In this document: piece after piece, positions 58,587-64,000 of the stretch | Layout of the letters: every line of letters starts with the position of its first letter | Position numbering within the stretch: position 1 is the stretch's first letter | From: Whitmania pigra | Taxonomy: Eukaryota > Annelida > Clitellata > Hirudinida > Haemopidae | Reading direction: 5' to 3' | Length of the DNA: 64,000 bases | Assembly: GCA_021613335.1 (NCBI GenBank) | Contig: JAJTWR010000461.1 | Span: 124,001-188,000, forward strand | Position numbers and translations under genes: made by a program | Notes under the pieces: model-generated | The model's input: only the letters and a program-made list of their open reading frames with translations | What the model was told of the DNA's origin: nothing | Databases searched by the model: none

Positions 58587-59743
58587 AGTTCACGAAAAAC
58601 TGATGATATCCGATTTACCTGATCCTTGTGTCTGACACTATTATGAATAAATTATCTCATCGAAAGATTGTTTAAGTCTGCGATCACCATACATCTTTTA
58701 CATCCTCTTGGAGGTTCATGAAGATTCACAATTACTATTACAACCAGCAGGTATTGCATATAAATATCTATTTAGGATGCCAAAGTACTACAACGAATCC
58801 AGAAAAGCACTCAAAGGCAAAATTAAAAATTTTAAATGTTATCCTCTTTAAGAAAATTCTATTCTTTCAACTACATTCATCTGACTTACTCTGTGGACAA
58901 AATTATAATTTTCAGAGTTTAGAAACACTAAAAGGTCTTAGACAAATCAGATTTAAGGATATTATTGGAAGAAATTATAATTCCATTCAAAACAATATGA
59001 ATCATAATAAGTGGTTGCCAGATTTGTATTTGGGGTTGGCGTCCAGTCATTCGAGCGACGGAACACTGGCGAGGATCCACGATTCTTATACCCAACAACG
59101 ATGACTTTCCACATGCAAGTCTGTTTCAACGACAGGCTTTCATCCAAATATCATAATTTTCAGCCAGGCATCAAAACATGATTGCTTCCACAGCTGTATT
59201 ACACGTATTAACCTAATGAATCAGCAACGGCAATGGATGCGATCGATGCACGGAGACAATCAGCTTGCTCTATTATCATAATATGCGTAACATGCAAGTT
59301 ATGCTCCGATACAAATTCACCATGACAAAGCAGAGCCCACTCTCAAACTTAAAACTGGGATGTTGGCCAGCGGATCGCTTGAGAATGATGGCTGTAAGCA
59401 CATGGAAAAAGAATGGTAATCCAAGCCTTCTCGACCATGATTTCAATAGCTGAGGAATCTAGGCATCTATGATCTTGCAGGTGAAGACAATCACAGTAAA
59501 CAAACACAAGACACCATACACATTGACCAAATAGCTATCGTTTCCAAATTCCAAAGATCGCCAACTCGAGCGAGTTCCCTTCAATACATTCATAACAACA
59601 CAAATTTTCAAAAATTTGGGAGAATCCTTCTAAAGAAACAATCTATGCATGGGTCACATTACAATGCACAAGGAGATGAAGTTGGCAATTATGATGATCA
59701 TGACAGCGAACAGTCAACGGCTACTCTGATCCGAGCGATCGTA
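58587..59743. other. Convergent 3' flanks of NAGLU and CTDNEP1
   Basis: This stretch lies between the two convergent stop codons. A 128-codon plus frame at 58718-59104 has no recognisable family and probably belongs to a 3' UTR. No repeat or RNA gene is seen. Confidence 0.45.
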
Positions 59744-62117
59744 TCAGCTAGACGGAAGGTGCAGGTTCCGAGAGAGGATGGAACGGACGTCGTTGACAAA
59801 CCTAAGCGCATCCAACATCGGCAGGATGTTCAATAAAGCTGTGTCGGTAGGATCCTGAAACCATGATGAGATTGGGATGGCATTGTCTGCAAGGAGAAAG
59901 TGAAACCTTTTATGTCTAAGATACTTGAATCAGAAACAATTAAGTCGCTTATTTATGGCAGACAATTAGCACTTGAAACAAATTGCTAATCAATGCCGAA
60001 ACAGACAAACTCAAGACGATATCATAACATAGCATAAATAATCAAAAGCTTATTAGACCACCCACTTGGAAAAGACTTGTAGGCGCCTGGAGAATTGTCT
60101 AAAATGAAGACGCTGGAAAGGTCCGAGCTGACTACGGAGAGATCTTTCGTGTAACTGACAAACTCAAGCTGGCAATGCTATGACAAAAAAATGCAAACAA
60201 ATGCTTCTCTTATTACATGCAAAAAAATGGCATTAAATAAAATTAAAATTAGAATTAATCAAACCTGTCTGAAAAACCTTCTTTTAAGGATGCCCCTGTT
60301 ACAATCAAGCTTATCTGCTACAGCCGAGCCATAGATTTCCATGCTTGCTGTAAATACAACCAGGTCATACCACTGACTGACCTGAAGGAATGAGTGTTTA
60401 CATCACTACTTCATTATCATAAATAATTACCACCAATGAAATATTCATTATTTATGTCTAGACTCCCATTCATTATAATATTAATATGCACTGCTAAAAA
60501 TCTTAACGATTATCATCGACAATTTTATTAACTAGTAAGTTTACAAAAAATGATTATAAAATCAAATCAGCTTAATTATTGTAATTACATTAATTGAAAT
60601 ATCCTTAGGTGAGCTAACTTGCCATGTGATCAGAGAGTTGCATAAATAAAGCCAATATTTTTAATATTAAATTATTACCATCATCAAGATCATTTCAACC
60701 AGCATCATATTTTAGCAAATGTGGTGCTTTGTATTGTTCGATGATGAAACGTGAATAAACAAACGTACTAACCACATCGAGAAAGAAATCAACATGAGGT
60801 CGCTTGTGGACGAAAAACCTGACAGGATGTCGGTCTATGACCACCTGTAACAATTTCATCAATGGAGTAGTAATGGTAATGATGGAATAATTAAGATGTG
60901 AATTAACCATCTAACAATGAATTGTTTATCTCACATCAGTTTCATTTCATAAGAAACCCAAAAATTTCGAGCTTGTAAACACTATCGATTCTAACATAGT
61001 GATTATATAAGTTGTTGTGTGAAACGTTAATTGTTAAAATCAGTAACGAACTCATGACCAGAACCGAAGAAAATTCCTCCCATGTGCTAGAAAATTTCAG
61101 AACTCGGTTTTTACCTTCAGTATAAAATCGGGGGGAGTTCCCGGCTTTACGGTTGGCCGTAGTACCCCATCATGGTGCGAGTGAATGAGTGTTTCATCAA
61201 GATCCAGTACCAGAGTCTTCCTCTTCACCCTATCTGTTCGTCAAAGGCGATGATGATGATGATAGCGATTGCACGAACGATTGCATTACTCTACGTCCGA
61301 GTTTTATCTATTACAGACGAAATCTAAATTGCAAACAAATTTACACTAACTCAATCTGTTTCTATGGATGTAGGACATAGGCATGATTGGATACTTGACA
61401 GTCTGGTGCTGCATGGCCTGTCAAAGTTTCTATTATTTACATTAATTTAAATAAGCAAACTAAATCACTTATGAAGTCATATATTATTGACACTAAATAT
61501 GGCCAAGGTTCACGGAATCAATAATAATTCTCATTACGTACATCACACGTAGAAAAGTAAACAATCTACATTCTATTCATGTTTAGCATTACTTAATTGT
61601 CAGTCTATCATTAGACAGTCTTTGTGTAAATCCATATGTTTAATTCTATTGATTAACTCAAAATGATAAACTTGTTAGCAATAAATTTGTATTCTAATAA
61701 TCACACGAATGACAAGCATCGAAGCAGAATGATAAGTCAATAAAAGAATAGCAGTGATAAGATGACTTTAAACAAATGAATGTTTGCAAAATGTTGCTAC
61801 GTGTATAATTTCATGAACTGTGTGCAAGTAGATAGACATTTTCAAATCGAAATTAAAATTGAGATAAAAATAACAAGATTCAAGATCAAGGGTTTCCAGA
61901 CTATGAAACACATATTTACGGTATTTCGCGACATAAACCACTATTATTTCTAATTCATAAAATAAGCATGTTGTGTTGATAAGTTTTAAAGAAGCAAATG
62001 ATCAAAGCAATCATGGTCAGAATCCAATAAACCAACCGCCCTGACTTGCTGACGCATGCAGTAGCAGAGAAAACTCCACATCCTGCAGATCGTAAGGATT
62101 AATCCGTCCAATCCCAT
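59744..62117 (-). CDS. CTDNEP1: CTD nuclear envelope phosphatase 1 (Dullard)
   Basis: CTDNEP1 is a nuclear-envelope/ER Ser/Thr phosphatase that dephosphorylates lipin and dampens BMP signalling. Seven exons sum to 236 codons plus stop (human 244): 62037-62117, 61351-61417, 61115-61233, 60773-60844, 60265-60381, 60066-60177 and 59744-59886. The N-terminal hydrophobic segment ([16 protein letters not shown]) is the membrane anchor. The HAD/FCP motif is [15 protein letters not shown], with Asp60 the expected nucleophile. [51 protein letters not shown] and [20 protein letters not shown] follow as in human. The frame is open upstream to an ATG at 62201, which would add 28 residues; I chose 62117 from homology to the human N-terminus. 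Confidence 0.95.
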
Positions 62118-63820
62118 AATGTCTGTTATTCGATAAAAAATACCCCTCCCGGCCTGAGTATTGTTGCTATATCTGCGGACGTTGTTATACGATCTAAGCA
62201 TGCACCCGTTGATGAACTCCGGAGTGCCAAGAAAAACACTTTTTAATAAAAAACAGCCTCGAGTTTGAAGATCTACTTCTGAAATTCAGTCGGAAAACGA
62301 AATAGATTCCACCATTAATGACCAGTCCCAAATCAACAACGTATGCATAAACCATACGCCGCCATTGAGCTTACAATAAGAAAACACTGCCGAAGAATAA
62401 ATTTCCATCAAAAATATAATAGAAAGCGTTTTTTCGTCATTTATCAATATTTGTATAATCAGTTGAAACCTTTTATAGATAAATTAATTACTGATAGATA
62501 AACATTACACTCGTTTTGTAAAATATTAATTTTTTTAAAATGAACTAAACTACCTTCAACAATTAATGAGTCTTACATACATTTATAAAAAAAGCTAATC
62601 AAAAAGTTACATTTTGAAAACCCTTGATATGGCTGCCTTCGTTTCGCTTTCCTTGGCAATTTCACTCAATTCCAATTTGCCACCAACAATGTGCTAGCTT
62701 TCTTTGAAAATAAAAACTACCCATCTAAAAATTCAAATTCGTATAACGCAGCTTACAAATTAGGAAAAAGAATAGAATATTGCACATCGATAACAAACCC
62801 ACAATTTGAACAGGATCAAACGCTACAACTTAAATGAGCAACCGCTTTCCGAACCTCTACTAGCCCATCAGGGGTCTAACAAAACACAATACTGGAAATG
62901 TTCTCACACATCAACAAAGTGAGGTTCTTTTAGCCAAGGGCACCATTGTAGCTTTTCTCCAAGGGGTGCTCAATCTGACACGATTTACTTTGTTTTGTTT
63001 CTCATCACCTTCAGTCAAGAGGGAACAACAAAAATCAAAATGACTTCCTCACTTTTAACCTTCTCAAAAGTAAAAAGCCGGTCTTCCATCGCATTCAGAA
63101 TACAATCACTCATCAGTGCTGAAGACCATCTAGAGTTCATCCATTCACAAGCCACTAGGTTTAGTAATCACCATTTTTTAAATAATATTATTTATTGTTA
63201 TTACTGTTACTATTATTTGAATACAAATAAAATAATATAGAATCAAAGGTTTTTTGATTGTCCTAAATGTGTATGTATGAACGTGGTGTATTGACATTAA
63301 ATGGCAATACTCAAATTTCAGATCTTGAAACCAGCACTCAAAATAGACGCAAACGAACATCGAACAAAATGCATACCTGAGCAAGAAAAAAACTCGCAGA
63401 AAAAAACCCATCCTCGGGCTAGATCCTGCCACGAAAATAAAACAATAGCAACTTCTACAAATGCATTTAAGGCAAAGTAAGAGCTTGATGGACCACAACA
63501 TGAATATATGAATTATGATTGTAATAATAATGAAATAATAAAGTATTTTAAGGTTCAGACAAGTGGCAGTCGACTCGAATGTCGTCACAAAAGTCAGCTC
63601 GTTAAAAAACAAATTTCGGCAATGGTAGTCGACAATCACTACTTCTCAGAAAGAAACATTTCTAAAGTTAAAATTGAAATATGATCGTAAACAAATTGTT
63701 CTAAAGAAAGCTAATGACATGATCACTTTGCTTGAAAATTGCAAATCCAGTCAAAACGTAAGGAATAAAACAACATTCTGAAACACACGAGCCAAAACTC
63801 CAGACACTTCGTAATGTCCT
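62118..63820. other. CTDNEP1 upstream region and tetraspanin 3' flank
   Basis: No coding exon is supported here. A 153-codon minus-strand frame (63178-63639) is Ile/Phe/Cys-rich, low in complexity and resembles chance translation of AT-rich 3' UTR. The upstream part must contain the CTDNEP1 promoter. Confidence 0.4.
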
Positions 63821-63901
63821 TCACTCCCAATATGGGATCTCCCTTGCTTTTGATTTCTTGACTTTTTTGGCCAGACAACAAGAAAATATGATTCCAAATA
63901 T
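63821..63901 (-). CDS. Last exon of a tetraspanin (partial gene)
   Basis: An 81-nt terminal exon after an acceptor (tattttag) encodes IFGIIFSCCLAKKVKKSKAR and EIPYWE then stop. This is the end of a fourth transmembrane helix, a juxtamembrane CC pair (usual palmitoylation sites in tetraspanins) and a short basic cytoplasmic tail. The remaining exons would lie beyond the right edge of the window. The evidence is one short exon, so a different four-helix membrane protein is possible. Confidence 0.6.
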   Translation of the reverse strand: MFGIIFSCCLAKKVKKSKAREIPYWE

Positions 63902-64000
63902 CTAAAATAGATGATCAGTTATGCTAGTAGTCATTATTTTAAATAGTGTCATTATTTAAAGTTAAATAAATAAATGAAATAATTAATTAAATTATTTACC

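Noticed and set aside
58718..59104. 128-codon plus-strand frame after NAGLU
   Set aside because: It has no recognisable family, lies between two convergent genes where both 3' UTRs are expected, and its composition fits chance translation of AT-rich DNA.
63178..63639. 153-codon minus-strand frame
   Set aside because: It is dominated by Ile, Phe, Leu and Cys with runs from TAT/ATT-rich DNA, and it lies just downstream of a tetraspanin last exon, so a 3' UTR is the simpler reading.

Overview
The window is nuclear DNA of an animal. It is AT-rich, and the genes are split by many short introns (about 65 bp to 2 kb) with GT-AG borders and a few GC-AG borders. The gene set is metazoan: a stargazin-type calcium-channel gamma subunit, a tetraspanin, ENDOU, REEP, NAGLU, AFG1L, MED19, ZCCHC4, CTDNEP1 and PRPF8. 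Compact genes, vertebrate-like gene content and abundant small hAT elements would fit an invertebrate deuterostome such as a tunicate, but that placement is a weak inference. I joined exons by hand from homology to remembered family motifs, splice signals and reading-frame phase. Wherever I give an exon list, the exon lengths sum to an open frame.

Layout: a divergent cyclin-dependent kinase (+, 2442-4008) converges on the rRNA methyltransferase ZCCHC4 (-, 4212-7625). After a spacer with a tRNA-derived SINE comes a secreted ENDOU-type endoribonuclease (+, 9292-11613). A hAT-like relic with a 43-bp foldback follows, then a long atlastin-like gene (+, 13006 to about 20538) whose P-loop lysine is replaced by asparagine and which has two candidate last exons. 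A 744-codon single-pass membrane protein (+, 23005-25239) converges on a stargazin/TARP gene (-, 26123-28558) that ends in a TTPV PDZ ligand. PRPF8 (-, 29347-38207) is divergent from the dehydrogenase DHRS7 (+, 38672-40824), with under 500 bp between them. AFG1L (-, 41972-45679) is divergent from MED19 (+, 46615-48059). REEP5/6-like (+, 49431-52322) and lysosomal NAGLU (+, 52562-58586) follow in tandem only 240 bp apart. CTDNEP1/Dullard (-, 59744-62117) and the last exon of a tetraspanin (-, 63821-63901) close the window.

Most genes are unrelated housekeeping genes (splicing, transcription, mitochondrial quality control, ER shaping, lysosomal catabolism), so no shared pathway or operon is claimed. 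The mobile fraction is mainly hAT: three copies have perfect 8-bp target-site duplications, and two of these sit in REEP introns. No bacterial-type system, CRISPR array or viral gene was seen. The most unusual items are the GTPase-defective-looking atlastin relative without a visible membrane anchor, the TARP with a very long tail, three GC-AG introns, a ZCCHC4 that lacks its CCHC knuckle, and an orphan membrane protein.
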